From contig NZ_JAGFBF010000005.1 of the NCBI RefSeq assembly GCF_017583045.1, forward strand, positions 1 through 64,000: a DNA stretch of 64,000 nucleotides, read 5' to 3'. How positions within the stretch are numbered: position 1 is the stretch's first letter; the number at the start of each line of letters is the position of its first letter. A model generated the notes under the pieces. It made no database searches, was not told where the DNA came from, and saw only the letters and a list, made by a program, of their open reading frames with translations. Positions 8,686 through 17,881 of the stretch are shown piece by piece. A program made the translations under genes and the position numbers. The stretch is from Leucobacter tardus (GTDB taxonomy: Bacteria; Actinomycetota; Actinomycetes; Actinomycetales; Microbacteriaceae).

Positions 8686-8715
8686 ACGGCCCGACGGGTG
8701 TCTCCCGCGGGCCGT
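8686..8715 (-). terminator. Terminator of parA, shared by convergent genes
   Basis: Stem ACGGCCCG / CGGGCCGT with further pairing of CGGG to CCCG inside. On the minus strand the hairpin is followed by TTTTCG, giving a classical intrinsic terminator for parA. On the plus strand no T-run follows, but it may also stop transcription from the MerR gene. Confidence 0.8.
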
Positions 8716-8732
8716 TCGGCTGCTTCTCGCTG

Positions 8733-9623
8733 CTACTCCTTGTCGGTGACGACCTCGGCGGTGTCCTTCACCTCGTCCGGCAGTTGATCGTTCACCACGG
8801 TCGTCATGCGGCCGGCTGCCGCGGCGGAGGGTGCATCGATGCCGCCCGAGCGCAGGACGCGATCAAGGATCTGATCGAAGTACCCCGACATCTCGCGAGC
8901 CGCGTCACCGGGCCACACGTGCACCGGTTTCGCTGCACCCTGAGCCTGCTGCAGCGACGTGCGCTCGGGCAGCTGCGGGTTCAGCACGAGCGGGCCGAAC
9001 ATCTCGCGGAGTTCACGGGTGCGGAACTGGTGCTCCATGGACTGCGGCCGGGTGCGGTTGATGACGATGCCGAGGGGCTGCAGACGCGGGCTGACGCCGC
9101 GACGCAGCTCTTCGATGGCGCGCAATGCGCGGTCCGCCGCGGCCACGGCGAACAGACCCGGCTCGGTGACGACGAGCACGCGATCGCTCGCGGCCCAGGC
9201 CGTGCGCGTCAATGCGTTCAGCGACGGCGCGCAGTCGATCAGCACGAGATCGTAGTCGGACTCGACGTGGGCGAGAGCTTCTTCGAGCTTCCAGATGTCG
9301 CGCACCGAGGGGTGGGGGCCGTCGAAGTTGATGGCGGACGGGCTGCCGATCAGCAGATCGATGGCTCCGCCCTCGTGGTGCCGATTCCAGCCGCTGGGTG
9401 CGATCGCACCGCGCACGGTGTTCTCTTTCGGGCTCTCCAGGACGTCTGCGACGGTGCCGCGTCCCTCGGGATCGATGTCCATGCCCGTCGAGACGTCCGA
9501 CTGCGGGTCCAGATCGACCACGAGCGTGCGGAGGCCACGAGAAAACGCCGCGGATGCGAGGCCAAGTGTCACGGTCGTCTTACCGACGCCGCCTTTCAGG
9601 GAACTGACGCTCAATACATGCAC
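8733..9623 (-). CDS. ParA-family ATPase (orphan)
   Basis: 296-residue deviant-Walker ATPase: KGGVGKTTV near the N-terminus (residues ~10-18), switch I DLDPQSD and Walker B LVLIDCAPS. These residues mark the ParA/MinD/Soj group, which dimerise on ATP and bind DNA or membrane to position cargo. No parB or partition site is next to it, so a role in chromosome partition is not shown; it could be an orphan positioning ATPase. GTG start with a TAAACT box 6 nt upstream and no Shine-Dalgarno, pointing to a leaderless mRNA. The C-terminus has a ~30-residue polar tail. Confidence 0.85.
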   Translation of the reverse strand: MHVLSVSSLKGGVGKTTVTLGLASAAFSRGLRTLVVDLDPQSDVSTGMDIDPEGRGTVADVLESPKENTVRGAIAPSGWNRHHEGGAIDLLIGSPSAINFDGPHPSVRDIWKLEEALAHVESDYDLVLIDCAPSLNALTRTAWAASDRVLVVTEPGLFAVAAADRALRAIEELRRGVSPRLQPLGIVINRTRPQSMEHQFRTRELREMFGPLVLNPQLPERTSLQQAQGAAKPVHVWPGDAAREMSGYFDQILDRVLRSGGIDAPSAAAAGRMTTVVNDQLPDEVKDTAEVVTDKE

Positions 9624-9629
9624 GCGTCA

Positions 9630-9635
9630 AGTTTA
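9630..9635 (-). promoter_or_regulatory. -10 box TAAACT of leaderless parA
   Basis: Reads TAAACT on the minus strand, then six bases, then the GTG start. Transcription would begin at the start codon. Confidence 0.6.
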
Positions 9636-9690
9636 GTCCATCACGGCTGTGCGTCCACAGCCGCCCGCGGCGATCGCGATCGCGGAGCAC

Positions 9691-9721
9691 TTGCGACGGG
9701 CATAGTGCCACCCAGTATTCT
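9691..9721 (+). promoter_or_regulatory. Candidate promoter of pyc
   Basis: TTGCGA (9691-9696) and TATTCT (9716-9721) with a 19-bp spacer, followed by a leader of about 48 nt before the chosen ATG. Divergent from the parA promoter. Confidence 0.45.
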
Positions 9722-9775
9722 TGGCCAGGGCGCGAATTCAATCAACTGGGCACGACACGCATGGGAGCATCGTCT

Positions 9776-12700
9776 ATGTTCAACAAAATTCTGGTGGCCA
9801 ATCGCGGTGAGATCGCGATTCGCGCGTTTCGTGCGGCGAGCGAGTTGGGTGCCGCGACCGTCGCGGTGTTCCCATACGAGGATCGCAATTCGCTGCACCG
9901 TCTGAAGGCGGACGAGGCGTACCAGATCGGCGTCGAGGGGCATCCCGTGCGGGCATACCTCGACATCGCCGAGATCGTGCGCGTCGCGCGCGAGTCGGGC
10001 TGCGACGCTATCTACCCGGGGTATGGATTCCTTTCCGAGAATCCTGGCCTTGCCGAGGCGGCCGAGGCAGCGGGAATCAGGTTCATCGGCCCCGGGCGCA
10101 CCGCGCTCGAGATGGCGGGCAACAAGGTCGCGGCGAAGGAGCACGCGATCGCTGCAGGAGTGCCGGTGCTGCGTTCCACTCCGCCGACCACCGACATCGA
10201 TGCATTGGTCGCCGGAGCCGACGAGATCGGTTTCCCGGTGTTCGCCAAGGCCGTCGCCGGCGGCGGGGGCCGCGGAATGCGGCGCGTGGAGCGTCCGGAA
10301 GATCTGCGTGACGCACTCGAAGCCGCGATGCGTGAGGCGGATGCCGCGTTCGGCGATCCGACCATGTTCATCGAACAGGCGGTGCTGCGTCCGCGGCACA
10401 TCGAGGTCCAGGTGCTGGCCGACCGCACCGGTGCGACCGTGCACCTGTTCGAGCGGGACTGCTCCGTGCAGCGGCGACACCAGAAGGTCGTCGAGATCGC
10501 GCCGGCGCCGAACCTCGACCCATCGGTGCGCGATGCGCTGACGCGAGACGCCGTCGCGTTCGCGCAGTCGATCGGCTACGAGAACGCCGGGACCGTCGAG
10601 TTCCTGCTCGACACCGAGGGGGAGCGCGCCGGGGAGCACGTCTTCATCGAGATGAACCCGCGGATCCAGGTCGAGCACACCGTGACCGAGGAGATCACCG
10701 ATGTCGATCTCGTGCAGTCGCAGATGCGGATCGCGGCGGGGGAGACGCTCGAGGACCTCGGTCTTCGCCAGGACGAGCTCACGATTCGGGGCGCTGCGCT
10801 GCAGTGCCGCATCACCACGGAGAACCCCGAGGACGGATTCCGCCCGGACCTCGGGCGCATCACCACCTACCGATCCGCTGGCGGCGGCGGCGTGCGGCTC
10901 GACGGCGGCACGATCAACCCCGGAGCGCACATCAGTCCGCACTTCGACTCGATGCTCGCGAAGCTCACGTGCCGCGGCCGAGACTTCGCCGCAGCGGTCA
11001 CCAAGGCGCAGCGAGCCCTCACAGAGTTCCGGATCCGCGGTGTGGCGACGAACATCCCGTTCCTGCAGGCGGTCCTGGACGACCCCGACTTCCGGGCAGG
11101 CGACGTGTCGACCTCCTTCATCGAGGAGCGCCCGGAACTCGTGTCGCAGAACAAGCCGCAGGACCGCGCGACGAAGCTGCTCCAGTACCTGGCGGATGTG
11201 ACGGTCAATCAGCCGCACGGCGAGCGTCCGGTCGGCGTCGATCCCGCGGTCAAGCTGCCCGACGTGGATCTCGGCGCCCCGCTTCCCGACGGCAACCGTC
11301 AGCGCCTGCTCGAGCTGGGCCCCGAGCGGTTCGCCCGTTCGCTGCGTGAGCAGACGGCGCTCGCGGTGACGGAGACGACGTTCCGCGACGCGCATCAGTC
11401 GCTGCTGGCCACTCGGGTCCGCTCGCGCGACCTCGTCGCGGCGGCGCCGCACGTCGCCCGGCTGACGCCGCAACTGCTGTCGGTCGAGGCCTGGGGCGGC
11501 GCGACGTACGATGTGGCCCTGCGGTTCCTCGCGGAAGATCCGTGGGAGCGTTTGAGCGCGTTGCGCGAAGCCATGCCGAACGTCCCGATCCAGATGCTCC
11601 TCCGCGGGCAGAACACGGTCGGGTACACCCCCTACCCGGCGAAGGTCGCGCATGCTTTCGTCGCGGAGGCGGCCTCCACCGGTGTCGACGTCTTCCGCGT
11701 CTTCGACGCGCTCAACGATGTGAAGCAGATGCGGGTCGCCATCGACGCGGTCCGCGAGACCGGGACCGCGGTCGCCGAGGTCGCGATGTCCTACACGGGC
11801 AATCTGCTGAGCCCGGCCGAGGACAAGTACACGCTGGACTACTATCTCGGACTCGCGGAGCAGATCGTGGACGCGGGCGCCCATATCCTCGCGATCAAGG
11901 ACATGGCGGGCCTCCTGCGCCCGGGCGCCGCTGCGAAACTCGTGACCGCGCTCCGGGAACGGTTCGACCTGCCCGTGCACCTGCACACGCACGACACTCC
12001 GGGCGGACAGCTGGCGACGCTGCTCGCGGCCTCGCAGGCAGGGGTCGACGCCGTCGACGTGGCTTCCGCTCCGATGTCGGGAACCACCAGCCAGCCCTCG
12101 ATGTCGGCGCTCGTCGCCGCACTGACCGACACCGAACGCGACACCGGCATCGATCTCGACGCCGTCTTCGCGCTCGAACCATACTGGGACGCCGTTCGCG
12201 GCGCATACCGGCCGTTTGAGTCGGGTCTGCCGTCGCCCACGGGTCGGGTCTACACCCACGAGATCCCGGGCGGCCAGCTGTCGAACCTGCGTCAGCAGGC
12301 GAGCGCGCTCGGCCTCGCCGACAACTTCGAGAAGATCGAAGACATGTATGCGGCAGCGGACCGGATCCTGGGCAGGATCCCGAAGGTCACTCCCTCATCG
12401 AAGGTCGTCGGCGATCTGGCCCTTCATCTGGTGGCCGTCGACGCGGATCCGGCTGATTTCGAGGAGAATCCGAGTGCGTTCGACATCCCGGATTCCGTTG
12501 TCGGCTTCATGGCCGGTGAGCTCGGCGAGCTTCCGGGAGGCTGGCCCGAGCCGTTCCGGTCGAAGGTGCTCGCCGGACGGACGCCGAAGATCGGCGTTGC
12601 CGATGTGCCGCCGGAGGACGAGGAGCGACTCGCAGCCGCGGGAACGGTGCGGCGTGAGACGCTGAACCGTCTGCTCTTCCCTGCCCCGGCCCGTTCCTTC

Positions 12701-13180
12701 GCGGATGCCAGGGAGCGTTTCGGCGATTTGTCGGTGCTGACGACGGGCGACTACCTCTACGGACTGGAGGTCGGCGCCGAGCACGCGATCGACCTCTCGC
12801 CCGGGGTCCGTCTGTACGTCGGCCTCGAAGCGATCGGTGAGGCCGACGACAAGGGCGTGCGCACCGTGATGACGCGTGTCAATGGGCAGCTGCGGCCGGT
12901 CTTCGTGAAAGACGAGTCCGTGGCAGTCGCCTCTCCCGCTGCGGAGAAGGCGGATCGCACCGTTCCCGGACAGGTCGGTGCGCCCTTCTCAGGAACGGTC
13001 ACGCTGAAGGCTGAGTCCGGCGGACGCGTCGAAGCCGGCGACCCCATCGCGACCATCGAGGCGATGAAAATGGAGGCGGCGATCACCGCACCGGTGTCGG
13101 GTAGGATCGAGCGGTTGGTATTCGAGGGGGCGCGCGCGGTCGAAGCCGGTGACCTCCTCGTCGTGATCGCGGAGGAGTGA
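9776..13180 (+). CDS. pyc: Pyruvate carboxylase
   Basis: Biotin-dependent anaplerotic enzyme converting pyruvate and bicarbonate to oxaloacetate at the cost of ATP. The 1134 residues carry the full single-chain layout: biotin carboxylase with ATP-grasp loop GGGGRGM (residues ~1-455), carboxyltransferase TIM barrel (~520-800, with FRVFDALND and MKDMAG-type metal-site context IKDMAGLL), and a C-terminal biotin carrier domain with EAMKM, biotinyl-lysine 1098. ATG 9776 is preferred over ATG 9761 because it gives the family N-terminus MFNKILVANRG and has GGAG at a workable distance. Overlaps or abuts def, so the two are probably co-transcribed. Confidence 0.96.
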   Translation: MFNKILVANRGEIAIRAFRAASELGAATVAVFPYEDRNSLHRLKADEAYQIGVEGHPVRAYLDIAEIVRVARESGCDAIYPGYGFLSENPGLAEAAEAAGIRFIGPGRTALEMAGNKVAAKEHAIAAGVPVLRSTPPTTDIDALVAGADEIGFPVFAKAVAGGGGRGMRRVERPEDLRDALEAAMREADAAFGDPTMFIEQAVLRPRHIEVQVLADRTGATVHLFERDCSVQRRHQKVVEIAPAPNLDPSVRDALTRDAVAFAQSIGYENAGTVEFLLDTEGERAGEHVFIEMNPRIQVEHTVTEEITDVDLVQSQMRIAAGETLEDLGLRQDELTIRGAALQCRITTENPEDGFRPDLGRITTYRSAGGGGVRLDGGTINPGAHISPHFDSMLAKLTCRGRDFAAAVTKAQRALTEFRIRGVATNIPFLQAVLDDPDFRAGDVSTSFIEERPELVSQNKPQDRATKLLQYLADVTVNQPHGERPVGVDPAVKLPDVDLGAPLPDGNRQRLLELGPERFARSLREQTALAVTETTFRDAHQSLLATRVRSRDLVAAAPHVARLTPQLLSVEAWGGATYDVALRFLAEDPWERLSALREAMPNVPIQMLLRGQNTVGYTPYPAKVAHAFVAEAASTGVDVFRVFDALNDVKQMRVAIDAVRETGTAVAEVAMSYTGNLLSPAEDKYTLDYYLGLAEQIVDAGAHILAIKDMAGLLRPGAAAKLVTALRERFDLPVHLHTHDTPGGQLATLLAASQAGVDAVDVASAPMSGTTSQPSMSALVAALTDTERDTGIDLDAVFALEPYWDAVRGAYRPFESGLPSPTGRVYTHEIPGGQLSNLRQQASALGLADNFEKIEDMYAAADRILGRIPKVTPSSKVVGDLALHLVAVDADPADFEENPSAFDIPDSVVGFMAGELGELPGGWPEPFRSKVLAGRTPKIGVADVPPEDEERLAAAGTVRRETLNRLLFPAPARSFADARERFGDLSVLTTGDYLYGLEVGAEHAIDLSPGVRLYVGLEAIGEADDKGVRTVMTRVNGQLRPVFVKDESVAVASPAAEKADRTVPGQVGAPFSGTVTLKAESGGRVEAGDPIATIEAMKMEAAITAPVSGRIERLVFEGARAVEAGDLLVVIAEE

Positions 13181-13182
13181 AC

Positions 13183-13674
13183 GTGGCGGTACGTGAGATT
13201 CGGTTGTTCGGCGATCCGGTCCTGCGTACCGTCTGCACCCCGGTGGAGCGCATCGATGATGGCGTGCGCGCCATGGTGGCGGACCTGTGCGACACGGTCG
13301 ACTTCGACGGTCGCGCAGGTCTCGCCTCGACCCAGATCGGCTACACGCAGCGTGCTTTCAGCCTCAACATCGACGGCGAGGTGAGCTACGTGATCAATCC
13401 GCAGCTCGTCGAACTGTCGGGGGATCCCGAGCCGACCGGCGAAGGCTGCCTCTCGGTTCCCGATCTGTGGTTCCCGGTGCTGCGGCACCCTCGAGCCGTG
13501 GTCCGCGGCATCGATCTGGACGGCGCCGACGTGGAGATCGCCGGGGAAGGGCTTCTGGCCCAGGCGCTGCAGCACGAGTGCGATCACCTCGACGGCAAGC
13601 TCTACCTCAGCCGACTCGACCGCGAGGTGCGCGGAGAGGCGATGCGGCAGGTACGCGGCGCGGCCTGGTTCTGA
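13183..13674 (+). CDS. def: Peptide deformylase
   Basis: Metal hydrolase removing the formyl group from the N-terminal methionine of new proteins. 163 residues with motif 2 EGCLSVP (Cys89) and motif 3 QHECDH (His131, Glu132, His135), the metal ligands and catalytic Glu. Motif 1 is RAGLASTQ instead of the usual GxGLAAxQ, but the glutamine is kept. GTG 13183 is preferred because GGAGGA ends 6 nt upstream; GTG 13177 would overlap the pyc stop but leaves no spacing. Convergent with the downstream acyl-CoA ligase. Confidence 0.93.
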   Translation: MAVREIRLFGDPVLRTVCTPVERIDDGVRAMVADLCDTVDFDGRAGLASTQIGYTQRAFSLNIDGEVSYVINPQLVELSGDPEPTGEGCLSVPDLWFPVLRHPRAVVRGIDLDGADVEIAGEGLLAQALQHECDHLDGKLYLSRLDREVRGEAMRQVRGAAWF

Positions 13675-13693
13675 GGGCTGCGCCGCGGAGCGG

Positions 13694-15517
13694 CTACTTC
13701 AGGGAGACGGCCTCGGTCTTCGGGTTGTCCCCGTAGAGCTTGTGCACCTCTCCGGCGTAGTCGCGCAAGATGTTGTCGCGCTTGATGCTGAGCTTCGGCG
13801 TCAAGTGGCCGCTCTCCTGAGTGAATTCCGTCGGCAGCACGACGAACTTCCGCACCGACTCCGCGCGTGAGACGAATGAGTTGCCGTGATCGACCGCCCG
13901 CTGAACCTCGGCCTGGACCTTCGGGTGTGCGGCGGCCTCCTCGAGGGTCATGGACCCATTCTCACCGTGGTTCTCGAGCCACGTGGGCAGCATCTCGCGG
14001 TCGAGCGTCACGAGCGCCGCGATGAATGGCTTCTGCTCGCCGACGACGACGACCTGACCGACGATGGAGTTCGAGCGGATCGGATCTTCGAGCACGGCGG
14101 GCGCGACGTTCTTTCCGCCCGCCGTGACGATGATCTCTTTCTTGCGTCCCGTAATGGTGAGGTACCCGTCGGCGTCGAGTGTGCCGACATCGCCGGTCTT
14201 GAAGAACCCGTCCTCCGTGAATGCGGCTTGCGTCGCCTCGGGGTTCTGCCAGTACTCGCGGAAGACGTCGATCCCGGCGACCTCGATCTCCCCATCCTCC
14301 GCGATCCGCACCCGGTGACCGGGGAGCGGGGGCCCCACCGTTCCGATCTTGAAGCGATCCGGAACGTTGACGGTGACGGGAGCGGTGGTTTCGGTGAGTC
14401 CGTACCCCTCGAGGATCTTGATGCCGAGGCTGCGGTAGAAGTGGCCCAGGTAGCGGCCGAGCGGCGCCGAACCGGAGACGGCGTACGCGACCTGACCGCC
14501 CAGCCGAGCCCGCAGCTTCGAGAACACCAGCTTGTCGAAGAGTCGGAATTTGAGGTCGAGCATGAGCGGCACTCGGCCGGCATCCTGCGCCTCGGAGTAG
14601 TCGACGGCGACTTGGGCGGCTCTCCGGAAGATCTTGCCCTTCCCGTCGCCCTCCGCTTTCTGCTCGGCAGAGTTGTACACCTTCTCGAAGACCCGCGGCA
14701 CTGCGAGGAGGAACGTGGGGTGGAAGGATCCGAGTGCGGGAAGGAGCTGTGTCGTGTCCGCCTGGTGTCCGACGCGGACCCCGCCGTACACCGCGAGAAC
14801 CGAGATGAACCGCGCGAACACGTGCGCGAGTGTGATGAAGAGCAGGGTCGATGATGCGGGATTCACGACCTCCGAGAGGGCGGAGGCCGAATTGCGCGCG
14901 AGTCCGACGAAGTTCGCGTGCGTGAGGACGCAGCCCTTCGGTCGACCGGTCGAGCCCGAAGTATAGATGAGGGTCGCGATGTCGTCGCCATTGGCGATCG
15001 AACGACGCCGCTCGATCTCCTCGTCCGGGACCTCCGCCCCCGCCTCGGTCAGGCGCTCGATCGCCCCGCGGTCGAGGTTCCACTTGAGCGAGACACGTGG
15101 CAGGTCCGCTTCGACCTCGTCGAAGCGCGCGGCGTGATCCGCAGTTTCGGTGATCATGCCGCGTGCGCCGGAATCCTCCAGGATCCAGTGCACCTGCGAG
15201 GGCGACGAGGTCTCGTAGACCGGGACCATCACAGCGCCGGCGTAGAACAGAGCGAAGTCGAGTAGGGACCACTCGTACTTCGTCTTGCACATGAAGCCGA
15301 TGCGATCACCCGGTTCGACGCCGCCGGCGACGAGACCCTTCGCGACCGCGACCACCTGCTCCTTGAACGCCGCGGCAGAGATGTCCCGCCACCCCTCGCC
15401 CTCCGGCACCGAGAACAGTGCTCCGGCTGGCGTTGCGGCGACGCGCTCCTCCAAGAGGTCGGTGACGTTGTCCTCGGCGGACTCCGGAACGACGATGGGG
15501 GTTTCGGCCAGATTCAC
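13694..15517 (-). CDS. Long-chain fatty acid-CoA ligase (AMP-binding, FadD15-like)
   Basis: Adenylate-forming enzyme of 607 residues that activates fatty acids to acyl-CoA. It shows the AMP-binding P-loop YTSGSTGRPKG, the LEGYGLTET motif, the hinge region TGDVGTLDADGYL and the C-terminal TGRKKE with catalytic-lysine context. The GTG start is set by AAAGGAG five bases upstream; the open frame extends another 300 bases with no support. Divergent from the acyltransferase gene. Mycobacterial fadD15 occupies the same relative place in this gene neighbourhood. Chain-length preference cannot be read from the sequence. Confidence 0.9.
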   Translation of the reverse strand: MNLAETPIVVPESAEDNVTDLLEERVAATPAGALFSVPEGEGWRDISAAAFKEQVVAVAKGLVAGGVEPGDRIGFMCKTKYEWSLLDFALFYAGAVMVPVYETSSPSQVHWILEDSGARGMITETADHAARFDEVEADLPRVSLKWNLDRGAIERLTEAGAEVPDEEIERRRSIANGDDIATLIYTSGSTGRPKGCVLTHANFVGLARNSASALSEVVNPASSTLLFITLAHVFARFISVLAVYGGVRVGHQADTTQLLPALGSFHPTFLLAVPRVFEKVYNSAEQKAEGDGKGKIFRRAAQVAVDYSEAQDAGRVPLMLDLKFRLFDKLVFSKLRARLGGQVAYAVSGSAPLGRYLGHFYRSLGIKILEGYGLTETTAPVTVNVPDRFKIGTVGPPLPGHRVRIAEDGEIEVAGIDVFREYWQNPEATQAAFTEDGFFKTGDVGTLDADGYLTITGRKKEIIVTAGGKNVAPAVLEDPIRSNSIVGQVVVVGEQKPFIAALVTLDREMLPTWLENHGENGSMTLEEAAAHPKVQAEVQRAVDHGNSFVSRAESVRKFVVLPTEFTQESGHLTPKLSIKRDNILRDYAGEVHKLYGDNPKTEAVSLK

Positions 15518-15668
15518 GATAGCTCCTTTGGTACCCGTTGACAGGCAGTGCTGCCGGAGAGTGGGCCCCGGCACCCGCGTTCCCTCAACCCTATATGCAC
15601 CGTTCATCGCATGCTCGCCAGGGGGCGGCGGCTCGGGTAGGCTGTCACAGGTCGAAGGGCGGTTCTCG

Positions 15669-16346
15669 TTGTTGTACTGGATTTTCAAGCATCTCGTCTT
15701 CGGTCCCTTCTTGAAGACGCTGTATCGTCCGTGGGTCGAGGGTGCCGAGAACATGCCGTCCAGCGGTCCAGTGATCATCGTCGGCAACCACCTCTCGGTG
15801 ATCGATTCCTTCTTCATGCCGTTGATGGTCGACCGTCGGGTCTACTTTCTGGCGAAGAGTGAATACTTCAGTGGCAAGGGCCTGAAGGGCTGGATCGTGA
15901 AGAACTTCATGCTCTCCGTGGGGCAGTTGCCGATCGACCGCTCAGGCGGGAAAGCCTCCGAAGCCTCGCTCAATACGGGCCTCGCCGTGCTGGATCGCGG
16001 TGACGTGCTCGGCATCTACCCGGAGGGCACACGAAGTCCGGACGCTCGTCTCTACCGCGGTCGCACGGGCGTCGCGCGGCTCGTCATCGAATCGGGTGCC
16101 GCAGTCGTCCCCGTCGTGATGATCGACACCGAGAAGGCGATGCCGATCGGCGCGAAGATTCCGAAGATCCGCCGGATCGGCACCGTCATCGGGAAGCCGC
16201 TCGATTTCTCCCGCTTCTCGGGGATGAGCACCGACCGCTTCGTGCTGCGCAGCGTCACCGACGAGATCATGCTCGAGATTCAGCGTCTCAGTGATCAGGA
16301 CTATGTCGACGTGTACGCCTCGAGCGTGCGAGCCGCGCAGGCATGA
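15669..16346 (+). CDS. 1-acyl-sn-glycerol-3-phosphate acyltransferase (PlsC family)
   Basis: 225-residue membrane-associated acyltransferase of phospholipid synthesis. It has the catalytic NHLSVID (HX4D-type) block, the substrate-binding EGTRSPDAR block and a hydrophobic N-terminus. TTG 15669 is chosen because GAAGGG lies 9 nt upstream and no ATG or GTG suits the frame; a TAGGCT box (15636-15641) is a candidate -10. Rv2182c-like position between the acyl-CoA ligase and DAHP synthase suggests a conserved lipid module. Substrate specificity is inferred from the family. Confidence 0.88.
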   Translation: MLYWIFKHLVFGPFLKTLYRPWVEGAENMPSSGPVIIVGNHLSVIDSFFMPLMVDRRVYFLAKSEYFSGKGLKGWIVKNFMLSVGQLPIDRSGGKASEASLNTGLAVLDRGDVLGIYPEGTRSPDARLYRGRTGVARLVIESGAAVVPVVMIDTEKAMPIGAKIPKIRRIGTVIGKPLDFSRFSGMSTDRFVLRSVTDEIMLEIQRLSDQDYVDVYASSVRAAQA

Positions 16347-16460
16347 CCGCGCGCGTCGGGACCGACCGCATCAGCGCGACGCCACCGAAGTGAAGTACGC
16401 TGGTACGGTTGCGGCGTGCCAGCTGCGACGCCAGTACATCATTCACTCAAGGAGTCACCA

Positions 16461-17828
16461 GTGGGCCAGACGAATCGACGCGCAGCAGAGGACATTCTGA
16501 AGAGCCTCGACGCGTATCAGTCGCTCGAGGCGAAGCAGCAGCCCACCTGGTCAGACCCCGGAGCCGTCTCCGCTGCGCGAGCCGATCTCGCGTCGCAGCC
16601 CCCGCTCGTGTTCGCCGGCGAAGTGGACTTGCTGCGCGAGCGGTTGGCCGCCGCCTCACGCGGGGAAGGGTTCCTGCTGCAGGGCGGCGACTGCGCCGAG
16701 ACATTCGCCGCGGCGACCGCGGACAAGATCCGCGACCGCGTGAAGACCCTCCTGCAGATGGCGGTCGTCCTTACCTACGGTGCATCCATGCCCGTCATCA
16801 AGGTCGGCCGCATGGCCGGGCAGTTCGCGAAACCGCGCTCGAGCAACACGGAGACCCGTGAGGGCGTGACGCTTCCGGCGTACCGCGGCGACATCGTCAA
16901 CGGGTACGACTTCACGCCGCAGTCGCGCGAAGCCGATCCGTCGCGTCTGGTGCGCGGGTACCACGTCTCGGCCTCCACGCTGAATCTGATTCGTGCCTTC
17001 ACCCAGGGCGGGTTCGCCGACCTCCGACAGGTGCACGAGTGGAACAAGGGGTTCGTCTCGAATCCGGCGAACCAGCGGTACGAGTCGCTCGCCGGCGAGA
17101 TCGATCGTGCGCTCCGTTTCATGGATGCGTGCGGCGTCGATCACACCGCCCTCAAGCAGACGGAGTTCTACGTCAGTCATGAGGCGCTGCTGCTCGATTA
17201 CGAGCGCCCGCTCGTGCGCATCGACTCCCGAACGGGGGAGGCCTACGATACGTCGGGACACTTCCTCTGGATCGGGGAGCGCACTCGCGACATCGACGGC
17301 GCGCACGTCGAGTTCCTCTCGCACGTGCGCAACCCGATCGGCGTGAAGCTCGGCCCGACGACCACAGCGGACGACGCCATGCGTCTCATCGACAAGCTGG
17401 ATCCGGAGCGCGAGCCGGGCCGACTGACCTTCATCACGCGCATGGGAGCCGGCAAGATCCGCGACGCGTTGCCCCCCATCCTCGAGGGTGTCCGCGCGGA
17501 GGGAGCGCAACCGCTGTGGGTGACCGATCCGATGCACGGCAACGGGATCACCACCGCGACCGGTTTCAAGACGCGTCGATTCGACGACGTCATGGACGAG
17601 TTGCTCGGATTCTTCGAGGCGCACCGCTCCATCGGCACCATCCCCGGTGGTATCCACGTCGAACTGACCGGCGATGACGTCACCGAGTGCCTGGGCGGGT
17701 CCGAGAACATCGATGAGGCGACCCTCGAGACGCGCTACGAGTCGCTCTGCGATCCGCGACTCAACCACATGCAGTCGCTCGAACTCGCGTTCCGCGTCGC
17801 GGAGGAGCTGAAGCGCGCCACCGCGTAG
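16461..17828 (+). CDS. aroG: 3-deoxy-7-phosphoheptulonate synthase, class II
   Basis: First enzyme of the shikimate pathway: condenses phosphoenolpyruvate and erythrose 4-phosphate to DAHP. The 455-residue protein is of the plant-like class II (AroA_II) found in actinobacteria, with GGDCAETF, KPRSSNTE, YRGDIVNGYDF and DPMHGNG motifs contributing metal and substrate ligands. GTG start with AAGGAG 6 nt upstream. A TACGCT box at 16396-16401 may be the -10. Adjacent to the PknL-like kinase, as in mycobacteria (Rv2178c-Rv2176). Confidence 0.95.
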   Translation: MGQTNRRAAEDILKSLDAYQSLEAKQQPTWSDPGAVSAARADLASQPPLVFAGEVDLLRERLAAASRGEGFLLQGGDCAETFAAATADKIRDRVKTLLQMAVVLTYGASMPVIKVGRMAGQFAKPRSSNTETREGVTLPAYRGDIVNGYDFTPQSREADPSRLVRGYHVSASTLNLIRAFTQGGFADLRQVHEWNKGFVSNPANQRYESLAGEIDRALRFMDACGVDHTALKQTEFYVSHEALLLDYERPLVRIDSRTGEAYDTSGHFLWIGERTRDIDGAHVEFLSHVRNPIGVKLGPTTTADDAMRLIDKLDPEREPGRLTFITRMGAGKIRDALPPILEGVRAEGAQPLWVTDPMHGNGITTATGFKTRRFDDVMDELLGFFEAHRSIGTIPGGIHVELTGDDVTECLGGSENIDEATLETRYESLCDPRLNHMQSLELAFRVAEELKRATA

Positions 17829-17835
17829 CGGCGGT

Positions 17836-17881
17836 CCGGGGTCGAGATCCGCGGTTCAGCCGATGATGATCTCGACCCCGG
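17836..17881. terminator. Perfect 14-bp inverted repeat between convergent aroG and the kinase gene
   Basis: Arms CCGGGGTCGAGATC (17836-17849) and GATCTCGACCCCGG (17868-17881) enclose 18 nt that contain the kinase stop codon. No T-run follows on either strand. Its position after both stops suggests a bidirectional U-less terminator of the kind proposed for GC-rich actinobacteria. Confidence 0.55.
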
